Position numbers and translations under genes: made by a program | Part shown: one piece after another, positions 7,511 through 16,205 of the stretch | How positions within the stretch are numbered: the stretch's first letter is position 1 | How the letters are laid out: each line of letters opens with the position of its first letter | Notes under the pieces: generated by a model | The model's input: the letters and a program-made list of their open reading frames with translations, nothing else | Told to the model about the DNA's origin: nothing | Database searches by the model: none | DNA from: HKCCE3408 sp039183205 | GTDB lineage: Bacteria; Pseudomonadota; Alphaproteobacteria; Rhodobacterales; Rhodobacteraceae | DNA: 64,000 nt | Reading direction: 5' to 3' | NCBI GenBank assembly: GCA_039183205.1 | Contig: JBCDBR010000011.1 | Location: 37,063 to 101,062, forward strand

Positions 7511-8488
7511 TCACGCGGGTTTGAGGATGATCTTTGGGGCAGGAACGCGTCCTGCACGAATGTCGGCGAAGGCATCTGCGCCGGCGGCAAGGGGGCGCGT
7601 TTCGGCCCAATCGAGCGGGCCGAGCCGGCCGTCGAAAATCGCCGCCGCAGTGTCACGAAAATCCTGCGCGGTATAGGTATAGGTGCCCACAAAGGTGATC
7701 TCTTGCAGCGTCATGCGGCGAATATCGAGCCCGCCAGTGTCTTCGCCAAGGCCGATATGCAAGATCACCCCGCCGGGCGCAACATGGGCCGATGCGATCT
7801 GCCGGGTTGCGGCAAATCCGACCGCATCAACGACCAAGGGATATTGCCCCTGCGCGGCCGGCACGACATCGACATCGCATTGGTCCGCCAGATAGCGGCG
7901 CCGCGTCTCGTTAGGTTCGGACAAAGTGACATCGGCGATATCCATAGCTTTGAACGCCAAAGCCGCCGCAAGCCCAATTGCCCCACCGCCGATCACAAGC
8001 GCGCGTCGATCCATTTCCGGATGCAGTCCCTCAATTCCCATACGGACCGCATGCCAGCTAACCGCCAAAGGTTCGGCAAGGGCGGCCTTGGCCAACGGAA
8101 CGTCATCCGGGATGGTCACCAAATTGCGCTCGGGCATCGCGATGAATTCGGCAAACGCGCCCTCCCGTGGCGGCATCGAGATGATCTGCCGACCGGGGCA
8201 GAGGTTCTCACGGCCCATCCGGCTGGCCTTACTGCTTGGGTCGGTCACCAGAGGATTGACCGTCACACGGGTTCCGTCCATCGGCCCGCCCATAACGGTC
8301 CCGGCCGCCTCGTGGCCCAGGATCAAAGGCGCGGGCCGGCGGTCATCATGACCCAAATAGGCGTGCATGTCAGAGCCGCAGATGCCAACGCTGTCGATGC
8401 GGACGAGCACCTCGCCCGGGCCAGGCTCAGGCCGCGCGACGTCACGCAATTCCAGCGTCTCGGGTCCGGTATAGACAAGCGCCTTCAT
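7511..8488 (-). CDS. hpsP: Zinc-type alcohol dehydrogenase, probable DHPS dehydrogenase HpsP
   Basis: Medium-chain dehydrogenase/reductase of 325 residues. The catalytic zinc site is present (Cys37 in GICGSD, His59-Glu60 in ILGHE) and a Rossmann segment VIGGGAIGLAAAL binds NAD. The loop that normally carries four cysteines for structural zinc keeps only one: the first three are Asp and Ser (TDPSSKASRMGRENLC). In characterised clusters HpsO and HpsP are thought to interconvert the enantiomers of 2,3-dihydroxypropane-1-sulfonate through a keto intermediate. The symbol is assigned from gene order after hpsN and hpsO. The start overlaps the hpsO stop as ATGA. Confidence 0.7.
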   Translation of the reverse strand: MKALVYTGPETLELRDVARPEPGPGEVLVRIDSVGICGSDMHAYLGHDDRRPAPLILGHEAAGTVMGGPMDGTRVTVNPLVTDPSSKASRMGRENLCPGRQIISMPPREGAFAEFIAMPERNLVTIPDDVPLAKAALAEPLAVSWHAVRMGIEGLHPEMDRRALVIGGGAIGLAAALAFKAMDIADVTLSEPNETRRRYLADQCDVDVVPAAQGQYPLVVDAVGFAATRQIASAHVAPGGVILHIGLGEDTGGLDIRRMTLQEITFVGTYTYTAQDFRDTAAAIFDGRLGPLDWAETRPLAAGADAFADIRAGRVPAPKIILKPA

Positions 8489-9255
8489 TTCGCCGTGAAC
8501 CCCCCGTCGAGCATCAGGATCTGCCCTGTCACATAGCGCGACGCCTCAGAGCAGAAAAAGAGGAGTGGGCCGTCAAGGTCGGCCATTTCTCCGTTGCGCC
8601 CGGTACAGGTTTGGGCGGCATTCCGGGCCGTGCGGTCCGGATCGGCAAAGACCGCCTGGGTCAGCTCGGTTTCAAAAAAGCCCGGCCCGATTGCGTTGAT
8701 GTTGATGCCCGCCCCGGACCAGGCCTCAGCCATGGCGCGGGTCAGTTGCGCCACCCCGCCCTTCGAGGCGCCATAAGCGATGCCATTGGGAAAGGCGCGA
8801 AAGCTCTGCAACGAGGCGAAATTCACAATTCGGCCCCAGCCTTTCGCCTTCATTGACGGCACCAATCTTTGGCTCAGGAAAAATGGGGCGGACAGGTTGA
8901 TGGCGAGCGTTGCAGTCCAGTCTTCTGCCGCGAGGCTGTCGGCCGATTGACGGGGGTTGAGCCCGGCGGCATGGACCACGATGTCCGGCGCTCCAAAAGG
9001 CGCGGCAATACGCGCGGCAAGCTCGTCGACCTCATCGGGGCGTGAAATATCGGCCGCGATGGCAGCTGTCACCTTCGGATGCTGAGTCTGCCAAGTCGCT
9101 AAGGCTTCGGCCCGGCGTGCGACACCGACGACGCAAGCACCGGCACGAGCCAGCACCCCGGCCGCGTGACGCCCTAGTCCCGAACTTGCGCCAGTCACGC
9201 AGGCGACGCGGCCGGCCAAGTCGAAAAGCTGCTGCGGGTGGCCAGTTTCAACCAT
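8485..9255 (-). CDS. hpsO: Short-chain dehydrogenase, probable DHPS dehydrogenase HpsO
   Basis: Classical SDR of 256 residues: TGASSGLG cofactor loop near the N-terminus, HAAGLN, catalytic Ser in FASLQS, and YGASK (Tyr-x3-Lys). It ends with the family pattern RYVTGQILMLDGGF. The ATG at 9255 overlaps the last 8 bases of hpsN and is typical for an SDR; a longer frame to 9387 would lie wholly over hpsN. With HpsP it is expected to oxidise the secondary hydroxyl of DHPS. Substrate assignment is from context only. Confidence 0.7.
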   Translation of the reverse strand: MVETGHPQQLFDLAGRVACVTGASSGLGRHAAGVLARAGACVVGVARRAEALATWQTQHPKVTAAIAADISRPDEVDELAARIAAPFGAPDIVVHAAGLNPRQSADSLAAEDWTATLAINLSAPFFLSQRLVPSMKAKGWGRIVNFASLQSFRAFPNGIAYGASKGGVAQLTRAMAEAWSGAGININAIGPGFFETELTQAVFADPDRTARNAAQTCTGRNGEMADLDGPLLFFCSEASRYVTGQILMLDGGFTAK

Positions 9256-10555
9256 CCGCGGACAGATCGAAGTTTTGGCCAGGAAAGTACTTCCGCAACC
9301 GCACATCGGCGGTGCGTGCATGGGCCTCCATACCCTCCAATCTGGCAATCCGTGCGGTCGCCTCGGCAACAGGCCTTGCGCCTTCACGCGTAGACCGCTG
9401 CCAGGTCACGATTTTCATATACTTATGCACGCTCAGCCCGCCGGTATAGCTGGCCGCCCCAGAGGTCGGCAAAACGTGGTTGGTGCCGGAGGCCTTGTCG
9501 CCAAATGCCACCGTTGTTTCCTCACCCAGAAACAAAGAGCCGTAGCAGCTCAGCCGATCAAGCCACCAATCCAAATCCTCCGCCTGCACGGTCAAATGCT
9601 CCGGCGCGTAGTCATCGGAGGTGGCCGCCATTTCTTCGCGGTCGGCACACACAATAACCTCGGCATAGTCCCGCCAAGCGGCGGTCGCATTTTCACGATT
9701 GACCTCTGGAAGGTCGTCGATGAGCTGCGGGACAAGGCGCATGACCTCTTCAGCAAGGTCGTGCCGGTCGGTGACCAGCCAAACCGGGGAATTGTAGCCA
9801 TGCTCCGCCTGACCGACGAGATCAGCGGCGACAACCTCGGCATCGGCGGTCGCGTCGGCAAGGATCAGACTGTCGGTTGGCCCCGCGATCATATCGATGC
9901 CGACGCGCCCGAAAAGCATGCGCTTAGCCTCGGCCACGAATTGATTGCCTGGTCCCACAAGAATATTCGCCTTCGGCAGGTCAAAAAGACCAAACGTCAT
10001 GGCAGCAACGCCCTGGACGCCGCCCATCGCCATGATCTTGTCGGCCCCGCAAATATGCGCGGCATAGACAATCGCCGGAGCGATACCGATATCAGGCCGC
10101 GGCGGTGAGCAGGCGACGATATGCTTACACCCGGCTACTTTGGCGGTGGTCACTGTCATGATCGCACTGGCGATATGGCTGTAACGCCCCCCAGGCACAT
10201 AACAGCCTGCCGCATTGACGGGGATGCTCTTTTGTCCGGCGATCAACCCCGGTACAATTTCAAGGTCGATATCCTTCAGCGTCGCTTTCTGCGCCTCGGC
10301 AAATCGGCGTACATTGTCGTGGCTGAACTGAATGTCCTCTTTCAAACGTTCTGGAACGGCCGCAGCGGCCGCCTCAATCGCGGCCGGCGAAAGGATTATC
10401 TCTCCTTCGTATCTGTCGAATTTCTTGGCGTATTCCAGGGCCGCTTTGTCCCCACCGGCTTCGATGTCATCGAGGATCTCGCGCACAATGCGCTTTGTCT
10501 CGGATGCATCGCTGCGCGCGTGGAGCTTTGCTTTTTTAAGATAAACGCGGGCCAT
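9248..10555 (-). CDS. hpsN: HisD-like DHPS 3-dehydrogenase
   Basis: Histidinol-dehydrogenase-fold enzyme that oxidises (R)-2,3-dihydroxypropane-1-sulfonate twice with NAD to (R)-sulfolactate. The 435-residue protein retains the zinc ligands (Gln249, His252, Asp353, His412) and the catalytic Glu319-His320 pair of the fold. It is not in a histidine operon: it lies between a TRAP transporter and the other hps/suy genes, which argues for HpsN and not HisD. The ATG at 10555 has an AGGTGA ribosome site 5 bases upstream, 6 bases after the stop of the transporter gene. HisD-like enzymes on other substrates exist, so context carries much of the call. Confidence 0.85.
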   Translation of the reverse strand: MARVYLKKAKLHARSDASETKRIVREILDDIEAGGDKAALEYAKKFDRYEGEIILSPAAIEAAAAAVPERLKEDIQFSHDNVRRFAEAQKATLKDIDLEIVPGLIAGQKSIPVNAAGCYVPGGRYSHIASAIMTVTTAKVAGCKHIVACSPPRPDIGIAPAIVYAAHICGADKIMAMGGVQGVAAMTFGLFDLPKANILVGPGNQFVAEAKRMLFGRVGIDMIAGPTDSLILADATADAEVVAADLVGQAEHGYNSPVWLVTDRHDLAEEVMRLVPQLIDDLPEVNRENATAAWRDYAEVIVCADREEMAATSDDYAPEHLTVQAEDLDWWLDRLSCYGSLFLGEETTVAFGDKASGTNHVLPTSGAASYTGGLSVHKYMKIVTWQRSTREGARPVAEATARIARLEGMEAHARTADVRLRKYFPGQNFDLSADG

Positions 10556-10560
10556 CAGTG

Positions 10561-11892
10561 TCACCTGTAAATATCGGGAAGAAGGGTGGTCGAGATCGCA
10601 GGGATATAAGCAATCATCAGCGTCACCATCAGCATGAACAAGACAAAGGGGATCGCGCGATAGGCAATCTTTAGGATCGATTCACCCGTGATGCCAGAGA
10701 CGACGAACAGGTTTAGCCCAAGCGGCGGCGTGATGAAACCGACGCCCAGTGCCGTGATCATCATGATGCAGAACTGCACCTCGTTCATGCCGATGTTATC
10801 TGCCAATGGCTTCAAGATCGGTGCCAGGATCACGATGTTCGGCGTGGTTTCCATCACGCAACCAGCCGCGATCAGGATCAAGACCATCATGGCGATCAGC
10901 ACCCACGGCTCTTCGCTCACCGAGGTTAGCGCAAAGACGAACCCCTGTGGCACGCCCAGGATTGCAAGTGCTTGGGCCAAGGGCAGCGAAAACGCGATGA
11001 TCGGAAGGATCACCCCATTGACCTTGGCTGAGCTGACCAGCATTGCGGGAAAATCGCTGAGCTTCAGCGTGCCGAGGATGAACCCGATGACGATGGTGAC
11101 AACGACTGCCACGGCGCCGGCCTCTGTGGGCGTGAGCCAACCGGAGAAAATGCCGTAAAAGATGATGCCGGGCACGATAAAGGCATACCAGCCCGACCTG
11201 AGCGCGGTCCACAAATTGGCCCGCCATTCCGCGGCCGTCATGATGCCGCCGCCTTCCCAAAGGTTCAGGCGGTTCATCACAATGTTAGTGCACAAGATCG
11301 AGATCAGGATCAAAATGCCCGGGATGAGCGCAGCAAGAAAGAGTGTCGAGACCGCGATCCCGAGGACCAGACCTATGATAATATAGGCGATCGAAGGCGG
11401 GATCAGGATACCGGTACACGCGCCTGCCGCGACCAAGGCACAGGCATACGGACGGGGATAGCCGCTTTCGACCAGGCGGTTGATCGTCATGCGTCCCACA
11501 GCCGCAGCGCCAGCCGCGTCCGAGCCCGAAATGGCCGCGAACATCCCGCAGACCAGGACCGTTGCCGACCCAAAGCCCCCTTTGGCCCAGCATGTCAGCG
11601 CCTCTGCGACATCGAGGAATTTCTTCGAAAGGCCAGTGCGCACGAGCACATCGCCCGTGAGGATAAAGAGCGGCACAGCCGTCAACGCGAAGTGGTCAAT
11701 TCCGTGAAAGAGGCTCTCGCCGACAAGCGATAGCGGGAGAACGCCGGACATCATCAGCATCGAGATGGCTGCCACGCCAATGGCCGCCCAAACTGGCACA
11801 GCAAGTGCGACGAGCGCGACAAAGAGAATAACCGGAAGATAAAAATCCCAACCGAGTTCGACGGCCTGGTTTTGAAGTTGTTGCCACAGCAT
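10561..11892 (-). CDS. hpsM: TRAP transporter large membrane subunit (DctM type)
   Basis: Twelve-helix permease of a tripartite ATP-independent periplasmic transporter, using an ion gradient to import the solute delivered by the binding protein. The 443-residue product shows DctM features: VGESLFHGIDHFALTAVPLFIL, SGSDAAGAAAVG, IPPSIAYIIIG, WLTPTEAGAVAV, and a C-terminal GFITPPLGLNLFVVSGI. It is followed closely by hpsN. Import of DHPS is inferred from the operon. Confidence 0.92.
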   Translation of the reverse strand: MLWQQLQNQAVELGWDFYLPVILFVALVALAVPVWAAIGVAAISMLMMSGVLPLSLVGESLFHGIDHFALTAVPLFILTGDVLVRTGLSKKFLDVAEALTCWAKGGFGSATVLVCGMFAAISGSDAAGAAAVGRMTINRLVESGYPRPYACALVAAGACTGILIPPSIAYIIIGLVLGIAVSTLFLAALIPGILILISILCTNIVMNRLNLWEGGGIMTAAEWRANLWTALRSGWYAFIVPGIIFYGIFSGWLTPTEAGAVAVVVTIVIGFILGTLKLSDFPAMLVSSAKVNGVILPIIAFSLPLAQALAILGVPQGFVFALTSVSEEPWVLIAMMVLILIAAGCVMETTPNIVILAPILKPLADNIGMNEVQFCIMMITALGVGFITPPLGLNLFVVSGITGESILKIAYRAIPFVLFMLMVTLMIAYIPAISTTLLPDIYR

Positions 11893-11903
11893 CGCCCGCC
11901 TCC

Positions 11904-12419
11904 TCAGTCAAACAACTTGTCGCCTTCGTACACGGGCCGGCCGTGTCGAAGATCGCGGATGTCGCGAAGAAAGGACTGCACAAGCCGGAAGACGACCAAG
12001 GAAAATCCGATGGGAACGGCGCTGAGAAACCAGACTTGGCTAATCCTGAGCCCATGCGTCACTGAGCCAAACTCGTAGGACACAAGCACGGTTTCAAAGG
12101 ACCAATAGATCGCGATTACGGCGACACCGAACATCACGATATCGCCGAAGATATACAGCACCGCTTTCGCGCGGCGGCCGATATAGTTCATGACCACATC
12201 GATGCGGATATGGCCGCGTTCCTTGACCGCAGCGGCCGCACCGATCCAGGCGAGGTAGATGAAGGAATAACGCACGATCTCTTCGCCCCAAATCGACGAA
12301 TAGGAGAACAGCTCGCGGCGGACGACCTCGATAAACATCGTGCCCACCAGCATCGTGTAGAACACCAACAGCGCCCATCGTTCGGCGTTCCGGTCCAGTG
12401 CTGCAAGTATATTGGCCAT
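11904..12419 (-). CDS. hpsL: TRAP transporter small membrane subunit (DctQ type)
   Basis: A 171-residue protein with four membrane helices, pairing with the DctM subunit in the inner membrane. The helix pattern and the central WGEEIVRYSFIYLAWIGAA element, followed by HIRIDVV, are typical of DctQ. A strong GGGGAG ribosome site precedes the ATG. It lies 11 bases upstream of the DctM gene and about 100 bases downstream of the binding-protein gene, the standard P-Q-M order. Confidence 0.92.
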   Translation of the reverse strand: MANILAALDRNAERWALLVFYTMLVGTMFIEVVRRELFSYSSIWGEEIVRYSFIYLAWIGAAAAVKERGHIRIDVVMNYIGRRAKAVLYIFGDIVMFGVAVIAIYWSFETVLVSYEFGSVTHGLRISQVWFLSAVPIGFSLVVFRLVQSFLRDIRDLRHGRPVYEGDKLFD

Positions 12420-12523
12420 GACATCTCCCCTCCGGTCGCGTCATGCGGCCGGTCCAACTCCGTCAGATCGCGTGCCTGCACTATGGTCGGGCGACGCGTG
12501 CTGAGCGCCGCCCAACAGATGGC

Positions 12524-13675
12524 CTAGGCGTCGTGGACGTAGTAGCGTCCGGGCGTGCCGGCCGCTTCTTCCAGCCGGCTGAACGTGTCCATAGAGCCTG
12601 CCAGATCAATCTTGAATTCGTCCCAATCGCTCAGCTGGTAGCCGCCCACGGATTCCCATTCTGCAAGCTGGTCGGCGCTGAGACTGTGGAATTCCACACC
12701 ATTGGCGATAAGCTCCGCCATCGCGTAGGACCGCGCCGCTGGCACCTTCGCCAGGTTCTGCGCCTGGGTGATCTCACCGGCGAATTCGATCCCTTCTTGG
12801 ACATCACCAGGCAAGCTCTCGAACCATTCCAGGTTGATCGAATAAACCTGGCTGTCAGGCACGGCTTGCGTGAAGGTCACATGGCTCAGGATCTCGCCAA
12901 AACCGAAGACATGCAAGGCGCCAACCGACGGGTCGAGCGCGTCGGCCACACCTTGGCGGATTGCGGACGGCGTTTCGCCCCAAGCAACCGGCGTCGGGTT
13001 CGCACCGACCAAGCGGTAGTATTGCTGCAACATTGCCGATCCCGGAACGCGGAACTTCACACCTTCCATATCGGCTGGGGTGATGATTGCGTTGCCACCT
13101 TGCCGAACCGCCACAACGCGCGGGTCGATCACGATGTAAAAGAGTGCCTTAAAGCCCGAATCCGCGATCCGCGGATCGACCTCGGACTTCCAAGCATCCG
13201 ACGACGTGAGGTTGGTGAAACGCTGGTTGGAGCCGCAGAAATACGGCAGATTGATGAGGTCAACGACGCTTGCAAACGGGGCGAAGTTGGACAGAGAATG
13301 CTGCGCGCATTGGATTGTGCCGGTTTGCACCGCTTGTGCCAGCGCACCGCCCGCGCCGAGTTGGCCGCCAGGGGCCAAACGAACATAAACCTTGCCATTG
13401 GTCATGTTCTGAATGTTCTCTTTCAGGTCGAGCTGCATGATCGGGTAACTGCGCGATGCGCCCAAGACGTAGGCTGTGGCCAATGTCATCACATGGTCTG
13501 CCGCGTTCTCACGCTCCCGCTCTTCTTGGGCGGTTTGCGCAACCGCGGCATCCGACCACAAAACGCCCGCCGCGCCCGCGACCATCGCCGCGGTAAAGCC
13601 GCCCGTTGCGGACAGTTTTAAGAAATTGCGCCGCTCGGCCGAAGCAAGCTCGGAACCTTGGTGCTTTTTGTCCAT
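12524..13675 (-). CDS. hpsK: TRAP transporter solute-binding protein (DctP type)
   Basis: Periplasmic receptor that captures the solute and hands it to the membrane subunits. The 383-residue protein starts with a twin-arginine signal (ERRNFLKLSATGG, then a hydrophobic stretch to about residue 47). DctP features include LAPGGQLGAGGALAQAVQTG, the conserved arginine region GVKFRVPGSAML and WGETPSAIRQGVADAL. A strong GGGAGG ribosome site lies upstream. The ligand is inferred to be DHPS or a related C3 sulfonate from the downstream genes. Confidence 0.9.
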   Translation of the reverse strand: MDKKHQGSELASAERRNFLKLSATGGFTAAMVAGAAGVLWSDAAVAQTAQEERERENAADHVMTLATAYVLGASRSYPIMQLDLKENIQNMTNGKVYVRLAPGGQLGAGGALAQAVQTGTIQCAQHSLSNFAPFASVVDLINLPYFCGSNQRFTNLTSSDAWKSEVDPRIADSGFKALFYIVIDPRVVAVRQGGNAIITPADMEGVKFRVPGSAMLQQYYRLVGANPTPVAWGETPSAIRQGVADALDPSVGALHVFGFGEILSHVTFTQAVPDSQVYSINLEWFESLPGDVQEGIEFAGEITQAQNLAKVPAARSYAMAELIANGVEFHSLSADQLAEWESVGGYQLSDWDEFKIDLAGSMDTFSRLEEAAGTPGRYYVHDA

Positions 13676-13701
13676 CTCTCAACCTCCCTGAGATGTTCTG
13701 T

Positions 13702-13890
13702 TTAATCTTCCGCGTCGTGCTGTTGCGCCTGCGCTTCGCGCCGCAAAACATCTGCGACAAACGCGATTGAGGCGCAAAATAGCAGGACCATTTCCGCAAC
13801 ATTGCCTAACGGTGCTGCACCGCTGACGGAGCCAATCGCGACATTGACGACAAAACCCACAAGCAAAACTGCGGCGATCACCAAGCCCAT
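13702..13890 (-). CDS. Small membrane protein, first gene of the DHPS operon
   Basis: A 62-residue hydrophobic protein I do not recognise. Two membrane helices are predicted by eye (about residues 2-16 and 27-45), then a charged, Gln-rich tail (RREAQAQQHDAED). The ATG at 13890 has a near-ideal ribosome site (GGGAGGAG), stronger than most in the operon, which argues that it is translated. It is 26 bases upstream of the transporter binding protein and directly downstream of the twin operators, so it is the first cistron. A transporter accessory role is a guess from position. Confidence 0.65.
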   Translation of the reverse strand: MGLVIAAVLLVGFVVNVAIGSVSGAAPLGNVAEMVLLFCASIAFVADVLRREAQAQQHDAED

Positions 13891-13925
13891 AATCTCCTCC
13901 CACGACCTCGGATAATCGCCCTCTG

Positions 13926-13939
13926 TGTAAGCGCTTACA
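13926..13939. promoter_or_regulatory. LacI-family operator, site 1
   Basis: Perfect 14-bp palindrome TGTAAGCGCTTACA with the central CG dinucleotide typical of LacI-family operators. It lies 36 bases upstream of the small membrane protein ATG and is shared with the divergent lacI-type gene. Confidence 0.8.
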
Positions 13940-13945
13940 TTCACT

Positions 13946-13963
13946 GATGCAAGCGCTTACATC
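13946..13963. promoter_or_regulatory. LacI-family operator, site 2
   Basis: An 18-bp near-perfect palindrome (GATGCAAGC/GCTTACATC, one mismatched pair) with the same AAGCGCTT core as site 1. The two centres are 22 bp apart, about two helical turns, so two dimers would bind the same DNA face. This fits autoregulated repression of both the DHPS operon and the regulator. Confidence 0.78.
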
Positions 13964-14026
13964 GAATGCTAGAAATTATTGCCGAAATCCTTAATAACAA
14001 AGCTGGTAACGAGCTTGGGACAGACG

Positions 14027-15076
14027 ATGCCAGAACGCGGCACCAATGACATCGTACGCAGCGGCGCCCCGACGTTAGAAGATGTCGCAGAGCAGGCCGG
14101 CGTGTCTACGGCGACCGTATCGCGGTGCCTGAACATGCCTGACCGGGTGACGAAATCCACCCGCGAACGGGTTTTGGCGGCGGTAAAAGAACTTGGCTAT
14201 GCGCCCAATTTCGGCGCCCAAGCCCTGGCCGCAAAACGCACAAATACGTTCGGCGCGATCGTTCCAACCATGGAAAACGCAATCTTCGCCCGCGGGTTGC
14301 AGGCATTCCAAGAAGAACTGGGCCGACATGGCGTCACGCTATTGGTGGCCAGCGCGTCGTACAGCCCGGAACTTGAAGAAAACCAGATCAGGACACTCGT
14401 TGCCCGTGGCGCAGACGCGCTTTTGCTCATTGGTCATGACCGTGATCCACAGATTTACCGGTTCCTGGAAACACGCGGCATCTCGTTTGTCGTGTCTTGG
14501 GTCTATGATCCTGATGCCCCCCATTTTTCAATCGGGTTTGACAACCGCGCCGCGATGCGTCGCCTGACCGAGAAGGTACTCGGGTTGGGCCATAAGGAAA
14601 TCGGCTTCATCTCGGCACCGCGTGATGGCAATGACCGCGCGCGGGCCCGCTATGATGGTGCGGCAGATGCCGTGCGCGCGGTCGGACTGTCTGCCGCGAC
14701 ACTGAAGGTGATCGAGACGCCCTATTCGATCGCAAATGGCGGAGATGCCTTCGAAGAACTGGTGCAGGAAACGGGGGTAACCGCGGTGCTTTGTGGGAAC
14801 GACGTTTTGGCGGCAGGTGCCTTAAAACGCGCCGCCTCTATGTCAATTTGCGTGCCCAAGGACGTTTCGGTGACGGGTTTTGACGACATTGAAATTGCCG
14901 ATATCGTGACCCCGGGCCTGACCACGATCCACGTTCCGCATCGGGAAATGGGGCGCCGGTCCGCGCAAGCCCTGATCGCGATGCGCAACGGCACCGCCGT
15001 GGGCCACAGCGTCGAGCTGAAGGCCGAGATCAAATGGCGCAGCACGCTTGGACCGGTTCAGCCGCAGCAAAGCTAA
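14027..15076 (+). CDS. LacI-family transcriptional regulator of the DHPS operon
   Basis: A 349-residue repressor. The N-terminal helix-turn-helix is clear (about residues 16-61: TLEDVAEQAGVSTATVSRCL, ending with the hinge ELGYAPN). A periplasmic-binding-protein-like effector domain follows, with CGNDVLAAGALKRA and TGFDDIEIADIVTPGLTTI as family marks. The ATG at 14027 was preferred to a TTG at 13979 because it gives the usual short arm before the HTH. Divergent position and the two palindromes in the shared promoter make it the likely local regulator, with DHPS or a pathway intermediate as inducer (inference). Confidence 0.88.
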   Translation: MPERGTNDIVRSGAPTLEDVAEQAGVSTATVSRCLNMPDRVTKSTRERVLAAVKELGYAPNFGAQALAAKRTNTFGAIVPTMENAIFARGLQAFQEELGRHGVTLLVASASYSPELEENQIRTLVARGADALLLIGHDRDPQIYRFLETRGISFVVSWVYDPDAPHFSIGFDNRAAMRRLTEKVLGLGHKEIGFISAPRDGNDRARARYDGAADAVRAVGLSAATLKVIETPYSIANGGDAFEELVQETGVTAVLCGNDVLAAGALKRAASMSICVPKDVSVTGFDDIEIADIVTPGLTTIHVPHREMGRRSAQALIAMRNGTAVGHSVELKAEIKWRSTLGPVQPQQS

Positions 15077-15169
15077 GCCCGGGCAGGTTATGCGTTCTGC
15101 CCTTTCGCCGAGTTGCGCGGCACGATACCATCGCGGCCCAACGACATCTGAAGATGCAGGCCGCCGATC

Positions 15170-16153
15170 TTGTCGCAAAACTTCAACGTTCTGGTCATCG
15201 GGCAAGCCGGCCGTTTGCAATACCAAGCGGCCTTATTCTGCGCGTCGCTGCGCCGATTTTCGCCATCTTTTTCGGGTCGCCTTTTTGTGGCCGAACCGCA
15301 GCCAGGGCCACTTTGGCCGAAGGATCCCAGGATAAACGATACCGGCATCCGGGCGGTTCTAGACCGCCTAAGCGCGGAGATTTTACCGTTTGAAAACCGC
15401 AGTTTCGGGCACGCTTACCCGTATGGCAACAAGATCGAAGCGCTGGCTGCATTACCGCCGGAGCCATTTGTGTTCTTTGACAGCGACACCTTGATCACCG
15501 GCGAATTGCAAGACGTCCCATTTGATTTCGCTAAACCGTCAGCCTCGCTCCGGCGGGAAGGAACTTGGCCCAAGATTGAGCTCTACGGTCCGGGGTATTC
15601 GGAAATATGGGGGGCGCTTTACGACAAATTCGGGTTGGATTTTCAATCTTCGCTCGATTTGAGCTATCCCGACGAATATTGGCAGCGGTATTTGTACTTT
15701 AACGCCGGCTACTATTTTTATGAAAATCCAAAGAAATTTTTCGATAAATTCTTGGAATTCGCCGTTGCGATCCGCGATGATCCGCCGTCGGAGCTTGTGT
15801 GCCAATCGCTCAACCCTTGGTTGGATCAGGTCGCTCTGCCCCTGGTCATCCATGCGTTGGGCGGCGGGCGGGACTGCCTGGCCCCGGGCTGGCTTGACGG
15901 CTCAGTGTCGTGCCACTACCGGAACATGTCGTTGCTTTACGCAAGGGAAAGTGACGAGGTCGTCGCCGCGCTTGAAGACGTCGCTGGGCCCAATTGGCTG
16001 AAAAAGGTCCTGAAATCGGATGAGCCGATGCGACGCATGGTCTATCAAGGCAAAGGCACAAAGGCGCGCGCCCTGTTTGACCAGAACGCATTGCCCCGAC
16101 GCGAACAATCGATCAGGAACACACTTAAACGCGAAAAACTCTGGCTGCGATGA
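15170..16153 (+). CDS. Glycosyltransferase-like protein with an acidic DxD-type motif
   Basis: A 327-residue protein I can place only broadly. The start NFNVLVIGQAGRLQYQAALF and the segment PFVFFDSDTLITGEL (DSD, near residue 104) resemble GT-A fold glycosyltransferases or glycogenin-like proteins, where the acidic motif binds the metal-nucleotide. Aromatic-rich stretches (YWQRYLYFNAGYYFYENPKK) and a basic C-terminal tail follow. No membrane helix or signal is seen. It appears to start with TTG at 15170; no better start is present in frame. It stands alone between lacI and the convergent clpX, so substrate and role are unknown. Confidence 0.55.
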   Translation: MSQNFNVLVIGQAGRLQYQAALFCASLRRFSPSFSGRLFVAEPQPGPLWPKDPRINDTGIRAVLDRLSAEILPFENRSFGHAYPYGNKIEALAALPPEPFVFFDSDTLITGELQDVPFDFAKPSASLRREGTWPKIELYGPGYSEIWGALYDKFGLDFQSSLDLSYPDEYWQRYLYFNAGYYFYENPKKFFDKFLEFAVAIRDDPPSELVCQSLNPWLDQVALPLVIHALGGGRDCLAPGWLDGSVSCHYRNMSLLYARESDEVVAALEDVAGPNWLKKVLKSDEPMRRMVYQGKGTKARALFDQNALPRREQSIRNTLKREKLWLR

Positions 16154-16205
16154 CGTTTAGGGGGAATTGTTCAAGTCGCGCGCAGCGGATCGAAACCCTG
16201 GGCGG

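Noticed and set aside
7490..8536. Plus-strand frame of 348 codons
   Set aside because: Lies opposite the zinc dehydrogenase gene, which has clear motifs; the opposite frame has none.
9248..10555. Histidine biosynthesis gene hisD
   Set aside because: Fold and zinc ligands agree with HisD, but the gene is surrounded by DHPS transport and sulfo-lyase genes and no his gene; HpsN fits better.
12443..13621. Long plus-strand frame of 392 codons
   Set aside because: Antisense to the TRAP binding-protein gene; high-GC codon bias leaves the opposite strand open. Composition is Arg/His-rich and no family features show.
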